64,000 nt of DNA from DASUSH01 sp963785155 (GTDB lineage Bacteria; Actinomycetota; Thermoleophilia; Solirubrobacterales; 70-9): the NCBI GenBank assembly GCA_963785155.1, contig CAWAUB010000009.1, positions 1 to 64,000 on the forward strand, in the 5' to 3' direction. The notes beneath the pieces are model-generated. The model worked only from the letters and a program-made list of their open reading frames with translations. It did no database searches and was not told the origin of the DNA. The stretch's first letter is position 1. Each line of letters opens with the position of its first letter. A program made the translations under genes and the position numbers. Shown here one piece after another: positions 27,107 to 37,240 of the stretch.

Positions 27107-28071
27107 GCTCGAGCCTCGTCCTCTGCGTCCTCCATCGCCCGGTGCAGGACGATCGAGAACGGCTCCGGGCGGACATCGAAGAGCTCCATGCCCGATCCGT
27201 CGGTGACCACCGTGTCGCCGGGAAGGCCGAGGGCGATCGCGGTTGCGACGCGGTCGTTGCCCTTGGTCACGGCCCCGGCCGCCGCCGCCACGGCCCGCGG
27301 CGTCGCGGCCGCATCGAGGACAGCGTCGAGCGCCTTCGCCTTCGCCAGCCGTCGCTTCGGGTTCCGGCCCATCTCGCGCGACATCGCATCGACGACGTCC
27401 AGGTGCGTGAGCACGTCCGGGCCGCCGATCTGGATCTCGCGGCCGGCGGTCTCCGGAATCTCGAGCGCGTCGCGCAGAAAGGCAACGGTCTCGCGGATGC
27501 CGATCGGCTGCGTCTTCGAGCTGAGCCAGTCGGGCGTCGGCAGCGCCGGCAGGCGGGCGACGATCGAGCGCAGGAGCTCGTAGGACTCGCTCCCGGAGCC
27601 GACGATCATCGCCGCCCGGAAATAGGTCAGCGGCGGCCCCGTCTCCTCGAGGGCGATCGCGACGTCATGGCGGCTCTGCAGGTGATCGGAGATGCCGGGC
27701 TCGCCCCGGTCGTGATGCGGCGCCTCGTCCTCGGCAAGGCCGCCGAGATAGAGGACCCGTTCGACTCCCGCCGCGCTCGCCGCCTCGCCGAACTGCCGCG
27801 CCGAGTTGCGCTCCTGTTCCGCCCAGTCGTCGACCCGGCCCATCATGTGGACGAGGAAGTACGCGGCTTCGACTCCCGCCAGCGCCCGCTCCAGCACGGC
27901 CTGGTCGGTGACGTCGCCCTCGACCATCTCGCAGCCGATTCCGGCGAGCTCCCGGGCCTCTTCGGAATCCCGGGAGCGGACGAGGCAGCGCACCTGCAGG
28001 CCGTCTTCGAGCAACTCGGGGGCGAGCGCGCGGCCGACGAAACCGGTCGCGCCGGCGATCAGGACGCGCAT
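27103..28071 (-). CDS. NAD(P)H-binding NmrA/SDR-a-like protein
   Basis: About 322 residues. The N-terminal Rossmann motif is RVLIAGATGFVGRALAPELL (GxxGFxG), typical of extended/atypical short-chain dehydrogenases. Next come EMVEGDVTDQAVLERALAGV and AAYFLVHMMGRVDDWAEQE, with VLYLGGLAEDE after them. The missing YxxxK catalytic pair fits the atypical NmrA/YbjT group, which often binds cofactor or quinone rather than reducing a substrate. ATG at 28071 (or GTG at 28074) touches the stop of the upstream gene. It is the middle gene of a tightly packed run from ppk to the SRPBCC gene. Confidence 0.82.
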   Translation of the reverse strand: MRVLIAGATGFVGRALAPELLEDGLQVRCLVRSRDSEEARELAGIGCEMVEGDVTDQAVLERALAGVEAAYFLVHMMGRVDDWAEQERNSARQFGEAASAAGVERVLYLGGLAEDEAPHHDRGEPGISDHLQSRHDVAIALEETGPPLTYFRAAMIVGSGSESYELLRSIVARLPALPTPDWLSSKTQPIGIRETVAFLRDALEIPETAGREIQIGGPDVLTHLDVVDAMSREMGRNPKRRLAKAKALDAVLDAAATPRAVAAAAGAVTKGNDRVATAIALGLPGDTVVTDGSGMELFDVRPEPFSIVLHRAMEDAEDEARA

Positions 28072-28598
28072 CACGTCGGCTCACCGCGGGCGTCTTCTGC
28101 GCCAGCGTCGATCTCGCCCGCCAGCGCGCCGATCCGCGATGGCGGCAGGTCGAGGCGTGCGAGTGAGCGGAGGAAGCCGAAGGTCACGAGTCGGTGGATG
28201 CGGACCTGGGTCTGCCCGTAGAGCCATGCGCCGAAACGAGCAAAGCGCCCACTGCCGCGGATGAAAGGGTAGAAGTTCGCGACCTGGACGCTGATCCGAA
28301 CCTGGCCCGGTTCGTCCAGCTTCGCGACCTTGATTCGCAGGAAGCCCTTGCCCCGGCCCGGCTTCGCGACCAGCAGTCCGCGGTCGATCCGCCAGGTGAC
28401 GACTCCCGAGTCCGATTCGGTCTCGTATTCGGGAGCGTGGAATCGCAGGAGCCGCAGGGGCTGGAACAGCAGGACCACCGTGCGTGAATCGGGGGCGTAG
28501 ACGACGCGGATCAGGTGCAGGGAGATCCTGCTCAGGAACCGCCAGTAGGCACGGGCGAGGCGCTCCAGGTATTCCGCGTGCCAGAGCTCCGCGAGCAC
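28071..28598 (-). CDS. Conserved hypothetical protein between ppk and NmrA-like gene
   Basis: At least 175 residues from a GTG at 28598. The frame stays open, with protein-like composition, up to the ppk stop, so the true start may be nearer 28727, where a CTG overlaps that stop (CTGA). Visible segments are YWRFLSRISLHLIRVVYAPD, PLRLLRFHAPEYE, VTWRIDRGLLVAKPGRGKGF and QVANFYPFIRGSGRFARF, suggesting an amphipathic helix followed by beta strands. No transmembrane helix is obvious. I do not recognise the family. Tight packing with ppk and the NmrA-like gene suggests an operon. Confidence 0.6.
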   Translation of the reverse strand: MLAELWHAEYLERLARAYWRFLSRISLHLIRVVYAPDSRTVVLLFQPLRLLRFHAPEYETESDSGVVTWRIDRGLLVAKPGRGKGFLRIKVAKLDEPGQVRISVQVANFYPFIRGSGRFARFGAWLYGQTQVRIHRLVTFGFLRSLARLDLPPSRIGALAGEIDAGAEDARGEPT

Positions 28599-28723
28599 CT
28601 CGGGGGGCAGGGTCGCGATCGCCTCCTGGGTCGAGCCGACGGCTCCCTCGGCGGCGACAGGGGCGTGCTCCTCCTCGGGGCAGAGCTCGACCTGAGCCTC
28701 CGCCTCCTCGATGCGCGGGGCGG

Positions 28724-30913
28724 TCAGAGCGACGTCGTGGTCTCCGCGGCGCGGGTCAGGTGGCGTTCGATGAGCTCGGCATGGACGCTGCGCGGGTTCT
28801 CGGGATCGCGCTCGCGCCGGGTCCACTCGCCCTCGGAATCGAGCGTCCAAGCGTTCGTATCGTCGGCGAGCGAGTGGTCGAGCACGTCGAGCAGCTCGCC
28901 ACGGGCACGCTCCTCCTCCACCGGTACCACCAGCTCCACCCGGTTGTAGAGGTTGCGCGGCATCAGGTCCGCCGAGCCGATGTAGACGACGGGGTCCTCG
29001 CCGGGGCGCTCGAAGGAGTAGATCCTCGAATGCTCCAGGAAGCGGCCGACCACCGATGTGACCGTGATCGTCTCCGACACCCCCTTCACACCGGGCCGCA
29101 GAGCGCAGATCCCGCGCACGTTGAGCTCGATCTTCACGCCGGCCTGGGAGGCTCTGTAGAGCGCCTGGATCGACGGCGCGTCGAGCAGCGAGTTCATCTT
29201 CATCCGGATCCGCGCCGGGTTCTCGTCCGAGTGGGACTCGATCGTGCGGTCGATCTGGTCGACGATGCCCTCGAAGAGGTTGAACGGCGCGACCAGCGCC
29301 TTGCGGTAGCGCCGCGGTCGCGAGTATCCCGTCAGGTAGTTGAACATCTCGGCGATGTCCTGGCCCAGCTCCGGGTCGGCGGTGAACAGGCCGACATCGG
29401 TGTAGAGGCGGGCGGTCTTCGGGTTGTAGTTGCCCGTCCCGACGTGGACGTAGTGACGAACGCCGTCGCCCTCGCGGCGGGCGACCAGGACGCACTTGAC
29501 GTGCGTCTTCATCGCCGGGATGCCGTAGACCACGTGGACGCCGGCCTCCTCCAGCTTCTTGGCCCAGCGGATGTTCGCCGTCTCGTCGAATCGCGCCTTC
29601 AGCTCCACCAGGCAAACCGCCTGCTTGCCGTGCTCCGACGCGTCGATCAGGGAAGGCACCAGCGGCGAGTCCGCGCTCGTGCGGTAGACGGTCTGCTTGA
29701 TCGCGAGCACGTCGGGGTCGGCGACCGCCTGCTTGACGAACGAGACGACCGAGGCCGAGAACGAGTCATATGGATGGTGGACGAGGATGTCGCACTCGCG
29801 CATCGCCGCCATCACGTCGGGCTCGTCGCCGTCGTCTCCCTGCAGCCGTGGCGGCGTGGTTCCGGAGAACTGCGGATAGCGCAGCTCCCCGAAGCCGGGG
29901 ATGTCGGCGACATCGAACAGGTCCGACAGGCCGAGGAGCCCGCTGCAGTCGTAGACCTGCTCCTCGTCGATGCGGAGAGCGTCGATGAGCTGCCCTCTGA
30001 GCCGCTGGTCCATGTCCGCCTGGACCTCCATGCGGATGACCTCGCCGAAACGGCGGCGGCGGATCTCGTCCTCAACCGCCTGGAGGAGGTCATCAGCCTC
30101 GTCGGAGACGTCGTAGTCCGTGTCGCGCGTGACCCGGAACAAGGCGTGACGCACGACCTCCATCCCCGGGAAGAGCGCCGGCAGGTTGGCGGCGATCACA
30201 TCCTCGAGAGGGACCATCGTCGTCCCGTCGCCGAGCACGAGGAAGCGTCGCAGCAGCTCCTTCGGCACCTTGACCCGTGCCAGGACCTCGGTGCCCTGAT
30301 CGGGATCGCGCAGGGCGACCGCCAGGCTGAGCGAGAGGTTCGAGATGTAGGGGAACGGCCGGCCGAGGCCGATCACAAGGGGAGTCAGGGCGGGGAAGAT
30401 CTGCCGCTCGAAGAGCGTGTCGAGCTCCTTGCGCTCCTCCTCGGAAGCCGAATCGGCCGAGATCAGGCGGATGCCGTGCTCGGCGAGGGAGGGCCGCAGG
30501 TCCCGCTCGACGCAATTCTCGAGGCGCCCGCGAAGGCCCCTGACCCGCTCGCGGATCGCCGTGAGCTGGTCCGCCGCGCTCATGCCGTCCGCGCCTCGCG
30601 CGTCGACCGACGCGTCGACCTGGTCGTGCAGCCCGGCGACCCTGACCATGAAGAACTCGTCCAGGTTCGACTGGTAGATCGCGGCGAACTTGCAGCGCTC
30701 CAGCAGAGGCACGGATGGGTCCTCGGCGAGTTGAAGCACCCGGTCGTTGAAATCGAGCCAGGAGAGCTCGCGATTGAAGAAAAGCGCGGGGTCCTCGAGC
30801 TCCGGTGTCTCGTCGGCGAACTCCCGAGCGATCTCCCGCTCGCGCTCGGCATCCTCGATTGCGGGCGACACCGTGTGGTGGGGCAGCGAGCTCACGCCTC
30901 CATTATCGGACAC
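28724..30913 (-). CDS. ppk: Polyphosphate kinase 1
   Basis: A 729-residue PPK1. The N domain is at about 40-150 (ALFFNRELSWLDFNDRVLQL), the head at 150-355, and two phospholipase-D-like catalytic domains follow. The first has KQAVCLVELKARFDETANIR and GIPAMKTHVKC, the latter carrying the phosphohistidine candidate, then HVGTGNYNPKTARLYTDVGL. The second carries FLEHSRIYSF and GSADLMPRNLYNRVE. The enzyme reversibly polymerises ATP gamma-phosphate into polyphosphate. It is the upstream gene of a likely four-gene run. Two CHAD proteins and an exopolyphosphatase lie 3-5 kb away on the same strand. The start is GTG. Confidence 0.95.
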   Translation of the reverse strand: MSDNGGVSSLPHHTVSPAIEDAEREREIAREFADETPELEDPALFFNRELSWLDFNDRVLQLAEDPSVPLLERCKFAAIYQSNLDEFFMVRVAGLHDQVDASVDARGADGMSAADQLTAIRERVRGLRGRLENCVERDLRPSLAEHGIRLISADSASEEERKELDTLFERQIFPALTPLVIGLGRPFPYISNLSLSLAVALRDPDQGTEVLARVKVPKELLRRFLVLGDGTTMVPLEDVIAANLPALFPGMEVVRHALFRVTRDTDYDVSDEADDLLQAVEDEIRRRRFGEVIRMEVQADMDQRLRGQLIDALRIDEEQVYDCSGLLGLSDLFDVADIPGFGELRYPQFSGTTPPRLQGDDGDEPDVMAAMRECDILVHHPYDSFSASVVSFVKQAVADPDVLAIKQTVYRTSADSPLVPSLIDASEHGKQAVCLVELKARFDETANIRWAKKLEEAGVHVVYGIPAMKTHVKCVLVARREGDGVRHYVHVGTGNYNPKTARLYTDVGLFTADPELGQDIAEMFNYLTGYSRPRRYRKALVAPFNLFEGIVDQIDRTIESHSDENPARIRMKMNSLLDAPSIQALYRASQAGVKIELNVRGICALRPGVKGVSETITVTSVVGRFLEHSRIYSFERPGEDPVVYIGSADLMPRNLYNRVELVVPVEEERARGELLDVLDHSLADDTNAWTLDSEGEWTRRERDPENPRSVHAELIERHLTRAAETTTSL

Positions 30914-30959
30914 GCGTAGAGCCTAGTTGTGAATGAACCGATGCGGCGGGCGCGGCGGG

Positions 30960-33573
30960 CTACTTCTTGACCTTGATCTCGAAGACCTCGTCGGTCTCGT
31001 TGCCGGCGGCGTCGGTCGCGGTCGCGGTCACCTTGGCGGTGGACTTCTCCTTCTCCTTCATCGCTTTCTTGACCGCCTTCTCGGTCTTCTTCTTGAACTC
31101 GAGCTTCAGGGTCGCCTCGTCTCCTGCCGCGAGGTCCGCTTCGTCGGCGCCCTTCAGGTCGAACTTCTCCTTGCCCTTGGCCTTGCCGTTCTTGATCTCC
31201 GGCACCTTGATCGTGCCGGTCGCGTCGACCGTGCAGGCCTCATCGCAGGAGACATCGACCTTGACCTTGTCGTCCTTCTTCTGCTTGTCCTCGCCACCGA
31301 GGTCGAGGAGCGGGGCCTTGGTGTCGGGGGTGGTGCCGCCACCACCGCCGCCGCCTCCGCCTCCGCCTCCGCCGCCACCGGTGCCTCCGCCGCCGGTGCC
31401 GCCTCCGCCCGGATCGGGATCGGGCGCGGGCGGTTCGGCCTTGGCGGCGATCGCCTGGCAGAGGGAGAACTCGGAGGTGTCGTTGGTGGTCTCGTTCGTG
31501 GCCGTCGCGGTCACGACGTGCCCGGCCGTCGACGGGCTGAGTGTCGCCGAGAGATTCGCGTCGCCACCCGCGTTGGTCGCGACGCCGGTGACCGCGCCGA
31601 GGAAGGTCTTGCCCTCCCCGTTGCCGCCGACGCTGTCGCAGGCCGGGCTCGAGAAGAACTCCACCCGGTAGGTCTGGGAGAGGTTGCTGTTCAGTGTGCC
31701 CTGCACTGTGGTGTCGACCGAGTTTGTCTGCGCGGCGGTGAGGACGGGGAAGTTCTGGAGGTTGTTCGGGCCATTCGCAGGCGACGAGTCGACATCGTCC
31801 AAGTCGTTTGGTGTGACCCCACCGGGGTTGAGGCCGATCCCAATCCCGGTATTGCCGGAGATCGAGTTGCGAAGAATGCTGTTCCCCACTCCGCTCCCGA
31901 GGACGTTCACCCCGAGCCCGCCGTTGCCGGCAATCGTGTTCCCGGTGCCCGCCGCGGTACCGCCGACGGTGACTCCGTCGCCATCGATCTGCACGCCGTT
32001 GTCGGTGTTCCCGAGACCGACCGCCACAGCGCCGGTCCGGTCCGTCCCGATCAGATTGCCCTGGACGTTGTTATCGGCACCGACGTCGTCGAACGCCCAG
32101 ACGCCGTTCTGCGCGCTGCCGGAGATCAGATTCCCCGCGCCTGCGACGGTCCCGCCGACGGTGGTGAGTCCGGCGAAGTCCCCGAGCAGGACCCCCGCGG
32201 AGAACACCGCGCCAAACGTCGCGTTAGGGATCGCCGCCGTCCCGGTTGCATTAGTGCCGATGAAGTTGCCCTGGACAGAGTTTGAAAGCGACGCGTTGAC
32301 GATGCTGGTGCCGACAACGCGGACGCCGGAGTAGGCGTTTCCCGAGATCAGGTTCCGCGGTCCGGCAGCATTCGCGTCGGCACCGGTGTCGGGTCCTCCG
32401 ATCTGATTGTCGTCCGACATCGAGAGGTCGATTCCGGATTGCCCGTTGGGAAGTGCGGCGGTACCGGCAGGATTCGTTCCGATCGAGTTGCCCAGGATCT
32501 GGTTGTCGTCGGAGTTCAAGAGCGAAACACCATTGACCCCGTTTCCTGAGATCAGGTTGCCCTCGCCGGCAGCCGTGCCGCCAATCACGTTGTTGTCACC
32601 TGACATGCTGACCCCGTTCGCCGTGTTGGGCAATGCCGTCGTGCCGGCCGCGTCGGTCCCGATCTGGTTGCCCTCGAAGCGGTTGCCGTCCCCGACTGAT
32701 GTCCACTCCGCTGAAGTTGTTGCCGCTGATGAGATTGCCGGCGCCCGCCGTCCCTGTTCCGATGTCGTTGTTAGTCGCCGCGTTGCTCACGAACGTCCCG
32801 GTCTGGTTCGGGGCGGCGACGTCACCGTCGGGGCTGGTGCCGATGTAGTTGCCGAGGATCGAGTTGTTGTCGCCACCGTCCAGGTAGAGACCGATGCCGA
32901 ATGTGCCCGCATCGGCGGTGTTCGTTCCGTTCGCGATGATGTTTCGCTCAGTCGCGGCGGTCCCGCCGATCGTGTTGCCGTCCGCGGTCTCCGCGAGGAG
33001 AATCCCGCCCCCGCTGGGCATCGCGGTCTGTCCACCCAGGTCGCTGCCGGTTCCGAATCTGTTGCGGCTGATGGTGTTGGCACCCGAGGTCACCCTGAGC
33101 GCGTTTGCGCCGAAGTCCCCGATGAAGAACCCGCACAGCTCCGAGCCGTCTGACCCTGTGCCGAGCTCCAACCCGTTGGCGCTCGCGCCGGCCGAACTGC
33201 CATCGATCGTCGGTCGCCGGACCCCGCCGCAACTAGGCCCTGCGGTCCCGTCGAGGAAGGTCGGGCCGGTAACCGTGGGCAGCAGGCTCGTCGGCGCGAT
33301 CGTCATGACCGCGTTGAACTCAATCGTGTCGGCGCCCGATCCGGCGGCGCATTCGCCCGGGGTGATCCCGGACGCCGTGTTGTTGTTCGCCGAAAGGATC
33401 GCCTCGCGGAGCGTGCAGGCACCGGTGTCCCCGACCGCATCGCCGTCGAAATTGACCGTGATCGTCGCCGCGCCCGCGCCAGCCGGCATCACCAGCAGCC
33501 CGACGATCAGCGCGCAAGCAAACGCCGCCGCCCTACCGGCCCCGGATCCCCCCAGGGCGCCCACGCTCCCCAT
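30960..33573 (-). CDS. Secreted CSLREA-domain right-handed beta-helix repeat protein (frameshifted near 32695)
   Basis: About 870 residues. A signal sequence (AFACALIVGLLVMPAGAGAA) precedes a CSLREA-type head (GDTGACTLREAILSANNNTA). A long beta-helix follows, built of repeats of the type GNLISGNxxxGV and NxIxGNxIGT. After a Gly-rich spacer encoded by a GGN run (about 31330-31430), the tail is a Lys/Asp-rich beta domain (CDEACTVDATGTIKVPEIKN). The N-terminal 290 residues and the C-terminal 557 are in different frames. The switch is near 32695, after SGVDIS, and one extra or two missing bases would join them. Probably a cell-surface adhesin or polysaccharide-interacting protein. ATG at 33573 fits the signal peptide. 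Confidence 0.78.
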
Positions 33574-33614
33574 GTACCGAACCTTACCGCGCTTCACGCA
33601 TGCTTCAACCCGAG

Positions 33615-34305
33615 TCAGGTGGTGGAGGTGCGCTCCAGCTCGGCCTGGGCGCGCGCCGCTCGTTCGCTCGCCTCGCGCTGGGCCTGTTCGGCGCGGGCGA
33701 GGTCCTCGCGGGCCTGCTCGGCTTCCTGCTCGGCGCGGCGGCGTTCCTTCGCCAGCTCGATCTGGCGGTCGGCGGCGCGGTCGAGGCGGTCCCAGGTCCC
33801 GGCCTTCTCCTGCTTCGCCCAGAAGGCCGAGGAAGCTCTCGAACAGGTGGGCGCGCCGGGCCTTGAGGTAGACGATCAGTACCTCGAGCCCGCGGTAAGC
33901 GGTGCGGTGGCGGACGGAGCGGACGAGGGCGGGATCGAGGTCGGCCTCGTCGCCGGCGCGACCGCGGAGCGCCTTCGCGTCCTCGTCCCGGAGCCGGTCC
34001 AGATGCGATTCGACGACCGGGACCATCACGTCGCAGTCGTGAATGTCGCCGAGGATTCCCTGTAGGTCGCGGGCCCGACGCCGGGCCACCGGGGCCGCGT
34101 TGCCGAAGCAGAACCCGGTGACCTCGAGCACGTAGCGCAGCCGCTTCGCCGCGATGCGCATGTCGTGCTGCTCGGTGACCGCGTCGGGCTCCAGCGCCCG
34201 CGGGGTGAACGAGCGCATTTCGTCGAGCCGGACGCGGACGATGCGCGCCGCGTTCTCGGCGAGAGGCCCATCGGGGTCGAGCTTCTTGACCCGCTTCGCC
34301 TTCAT
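33615..34305 (-). CDS. CHAD-domain protein, second of pair (frameshifted near 33833)
   Basis: About 230 residues. The CHAD domain is clear: AENAARIVRVRLDEMRSFTP, EQHDMRIAAKRLRYVLEVTG and RARDLQGILGDIHDCDVMVP, with the paired His/Arg/Lys residues that bind polyphosphate. At about 33833 the frame changes after LFESFLG. The continuation FWAKQEKAGTWDRLDRAADR and a long Glu/Ala/Arg coiled coil (AEQAREDLARAEQAQREASE) end at the stop at 33615; one extra C accounts for the shift. ATG at 34305 overlaps the stop of the first CHAD gene. The pair sits between the beta-helix gene and exopolyphosphatase, close to ppk, which fits a role at polyphosphate granules. Confidence 0.8.
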
Positions 34306-34773
34306 CCCTGATCCACCAGCTCCGCGACCTTTGCGGAGAGGCCCTGCAGCCGCTCCGGGGAGACCCATCCGTCCAGCGCGTCGTTCGCCGACTCCTGCTC
34401 GGTGCGCAGGCGCTCCACGAGGTCGCCGACGCCGCGGCGGTCGGCAGCGGCGAGGCCTTCGCCGAAGTCGTCGAGCATCTCGATCGAGACGTCGCGGTCG
34501 CGCCGCTCGCCGAGTGCATCGGCCATCTCCTTTACCTCGGCCAGCAAGCTGTCCGTGCTCCTCCTCAGGGAAGCACGACTCGAAGATCTCGAGGGCCGCC
34601 CGCAAGCGCCTGGTCGCAACTCGCATCGAGTGAAGCCGTTCGATGTCGCCGAGGTCCTGGACTCCCTCCGCGTGCTGGACGACCTCGGCTGCGCGGACCT
34701 CGACGACGCGGCGGGCGGCGTCCCGGTAGGCGTCGCCGGGATCGAGGTCCGGGATCTCGCGTGCCTTGGCCAA
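34302..34773 (-). CDS. CHAD-domain protein, first of pair (frameshifted near 34555)
   Basis: About 157 residues with a TTG start. The first frame reads AYRDAARRVVEVRAAEVVQH, then LHSMRVATRRLRAALEIFES, the CHAD N-terminal helices. At about 34555 it passes to the frame DSLLAEVKEMADALGERRD, then SIEMLDDFGEGLAAADRRGV, finishing at 34302. One extra or two missing bases explain the break. The two CHAD genes together (157 plus 230 residues) cover about what single CHAD proteins cover, with the typical internal duplication. They may therefore be two halves of a single ancestral protein or two interacting subunits. Positively charged helices bind polyphosphate in characterised members. Confidence 0.78.
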
Positions 34774-34820
34774 GCGAGGGCGAGTCTAGACGCGGCGCGC
34801 GCCCCGCACCACGCGGCCGA

Positions 34821-35729
34821 TCAGGCGGCTAGGAGCTTCGCCTTGCCGTCCGAGGAGCCGTTGCCGAGCTGGTCGAGGATGACGCCCTCGCGGAGGCCGC
34901 CCTTGCCGATCTGGAGCGGCTGCCCGAGCAGCTCCGAGAGCTTTTCAAGCAGCAGGACTCCGGCGGGCAGCAGCTCCACCCGGCGTGTGTCGAGCTCGAA
35001 CCGGCGGGCGACCTCCTCCATCGGGTCGCCAGCGAGCACGCGCACCGCGCGCTCGAGCGTCTCGTACTCGAGCACGGTGCCGACGAGCTTCGAGAGTGAG
35101 GTCGCGCTCCCGCCCACCGCCACGGCCTGCTCGGGCTGCTCGACCTCGACGTCCTCGAAGAAGTCGTCGATGTGGTCGCGGAGCTTGCGGATCTCCGACG
35201 CGGAGGGCGGGTCGCTCTCGAGGAAGTCGTCGGTGAGCGCGCCGGATCCGATCGAGAAGCTGCGCACCTCGCGGACCCCGTCGGCCGCCGTCCCGAGGAT
35301 GATCTCCGAGGAGCCACCGCCCACGTCGACGACGCCGACCTCGCCGTCAACGGGATGGCCGAGCGTCTTTGTGGCGCCGATGAAGGCGAGCCGCCCCTCC
35401 TCCTCCTCGCTGAGCACCTGGACCGGCATCCCGGCCGCGGCCTCGATCTCGACGACGACCGCGTCGCGGTTGAGCGACTCGCGGATCGCAGCGGTCGCAA
35501 CGATCCGGATCGCCTCGGCGCCGATCTCCTCGGCCAGCCGCACCTGCGTCGCCACCACGTCGGCGACCTCGGCGATCTTGTCCGCGTCGATCTTGCCGTC
35601 GTGGCGCGACGCCTTGCCGATCCGCGTGTAGGCGCGCTGCTCCATGACCTTGCGGAGCTGGCCCTTCTGGGGCTCTGCGACCAACACGCGCGTCGTGTTC
35701 GAGCCGATATCGATCGCCGCGCACAGCAT
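34821..35729 (-). CDS. ppx: Exopolyphosphatase / GppA-family phosphatase
   Basis: About 302 residues of the actin-like ASKHA fold: CAAIDIGSNTTRVLVAEPQK (phosphate 1), AEAIRIVATAAIRESLNRDA, VQVLSEEEEGRLAFIGAT and the phosphate 2 motif GVVDVGGGSSEIILG. It lacks the C-terminal HD-like domain of long Ppx, as in short actinobacterial Ppx2 proteins. The enzyme removes terminal phosphate from polyphosphate or pppGpp. ATG at 35729 (MLCAAIDIG) is the best start; an upstream ATG at 35747 would add six residues. Co-orientation with two CHAD genes and the nearby ppk makes polyphosphate the likely substrate. Confidence 0.9.
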   Translation of the reverse strand: MLCAAIDIGSNTTRVLVAEPQKGQLRKVMEQRAYTRIGKASRHDGKIDADKIAEVADVVATQVRLAEEIGAEAIRIVATAAIRESLNRDAVVVEIEAAAGMPVQVLSEEEEGRLAFIGATKTLGHPVDGEVGVVDVGGGSSEIILGTAADGVREVRSFSIGSGALTDDFLESDPPSASEIRKLRDHIDDFFEDVEVEQPEQAVAVGGSATSLSKLVGTVLEYETLERAVRVLAGDPMEEVARRFELDTRRVELLPAGVLLLEKLSELLGQPLQIGKGGLREGVILDQLGNGSSDGKAKLLAA

Positions 35730-35852
35730 CAGGGTTCGTCGAACCATGTTGTCAGAGAACGCGGATGCCCCACGCCGCGTAAACGACCTCTTCACAACCC
35801 GGTTACGGCCCGATAACCAGGCATGGGTCGTGCGTGCCTAATTTGGCTGCAA

Positions 35853-36801
35853 ATGGCGGAGGAAACACTGGAGGGACGAGGTCAGGCAGGGGCAACGTCC
35901 CTCCCCGTGATCGCGGCCGGTGCGGTTCGCGATCGCGGCACGCCGGCGGCCCTGCGGGGCCGGCTCGGCATCGACGTGCCCCAGGGCTGGTGGCCATCGG
36001 CGCCAGTGCTCAAGGCCGTCGAGGCTGCCGGGTTCGGCTGGGCCCAGGTGCACTCCCCGCCTTCGGCGGTGCTCGCGACCCCGCGGCTATGCACCACCCA
36101 CGCCGCCGCAGTGGCGGCAAATCTCGAGACAACCGGGCTCAGGACGATCGTCCACGGCCCGAACAGCTTGATGGTCGGCTCCAAGGTGGCCGACCGTGCC
36201 TTCGAGGGGCTGCTCTCCTGGGCCGCCGAGATCGGCGCCGAGCAGGTCGTCTACCACGCGCGGGCGCTGGTCGACGACCACGGGTCCGAAAGCGCTTTGC
36301 TCTTCGAGACCCGCTCCCTGGCCCGGCTCGCCGCCCGGGCGGAGCGCCTCGGAGTCACGATCGCGATCGAGAACCTCGCGCCGGTGTATCCGGGACTCGA
36401 ATTGCTTTCGGCGAACCCGATGACCCTGCGCGGCCTCGCCCACCGGATCGGCTCGGACCGGGTCGGCATCTGCCTCGACCTCGGCCACGCCCACATCGTC
36501 GCCGGCCTCCGCCACACGTCGATCGAGCACCTGGTCGAGCCGGTCCTCGACGTCGTCAGCCTCTTCCACGTCCACGACAACCTCGGCGCCCGCCGATCTA
36601 CGGGCCTCGTGGAACACGAAGGCGCATTCGACCCACTCCGCCTGGACCTCCATCTACCGCCGGGCCGCGGCAACCTCCCCTGGGAGCGGATCGCACCGCT
36701 GACTGCCTCGCATGGCGCACCGCTTCGTGATGGAGCTGCGTCCGCCCTACAGCCCGCGCGCCGCGGACGCTTACCGCGCCGCGAGCGAGCAGCTGGCCTA
36801 G
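35853..36801 (+). CDS. Xylose-isomerase-like TIM-barrel (AP endonuclease 2 family) protein (frameshifted near 36716)
   Basis: About 315 residues. Motifs of the sugar isomerase/endonuclease IV fold are ordered normally: GLRTIVHGPNSLMVG, AAEIGAEQVVYHARALV, RLGVTIAIENLAP, VGICLDLGHAHIVAG and SLFHVHDNLGARR, with His, Glu and Asp metal ligands in the last four. At about 36716 the frame shifts: HRFVMELRPPYSPRAADAYR, then AASEQLA, completes the protein and stops at 36799-36801. As written, the first frame runs on to 37163 in antisense of the next gene. The start may be ATG 35853 or 35823. The substrate is unknown; a sugar isomerase/epimerase role is more likely than DNA repair. Confidence 0.75.
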
Positions 36802-37240
36802 GCCCGCTCGTCCCCGGTTCGTCGATCTCCGGCGGGGCCTCGATCTCCGCCTCCGGCTCGCCGCGTCGGCGGCCGAGAAGCGATGTCGCTCGGCTCAGCG
36901 GATGCAGTGTCATCCGCAGGTCCTCGACCTTGTCGCCCAGCGGCTCGACTCCGTCGACGACCTTCTTCATGTCTTCGTCGAGGCCGTCGACCTTGCCGCC
37001 CAGCCGGTCCACTCCCTCGCGCATCGCCTTGACCTCGCGGCTCATCGCAGCGGTCTCGGCCTCGATCGAGCCCAACGTTCGCGCGACGTCCGGCAGCACG
37101 CGGACCGACTCCGCGATCGTCTTCAGGTCCTCGAGCGCACCCGCAACCAGGCGCGGTAGATAGCCCAGCGTGTCGATCGCGATCCCGCGGGCGGGTGAGA
37201 TCTCCTGAGATTCCAGCTCTGTCTCCGTCTCGGTAGCCAT
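36798..37240 (-). CDS. Coiled-coil hypothetical protein downstream of cyclase (C-terminal frameshift near 36815)
   Basis: About 147 residues: a helix ARGIAIDTLGYLPRLVAGAL, then a heptad-rich stretch AAMSREVKAMREGVDRLGGK and DGLDEDMKKVVDGVEPLGDK, then a Glu/Pro-rich tail. No membrane segment. The frame fails to stop naturally and would run on antisense through the TIM-barrel gene. One missing G in the GGGG run near 36815 would give the end EPGDERA with stop at 36798-36800, abutting the convergent stop inside a CCTAGG palindrome. ATG overlaps the cyclase stop (TGATG), so the two are coupled. The coiled coil could scaffold or regulate the cyclase (inference). Confidence 0.62.

Noticed and set aside
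31320..31440. GGN/CCN-rich run that looks like a repeat array
   Set aside because: It encodes the polyglycine linker of the beta-helix protein. It has no spacers and is not a CRISPR array.
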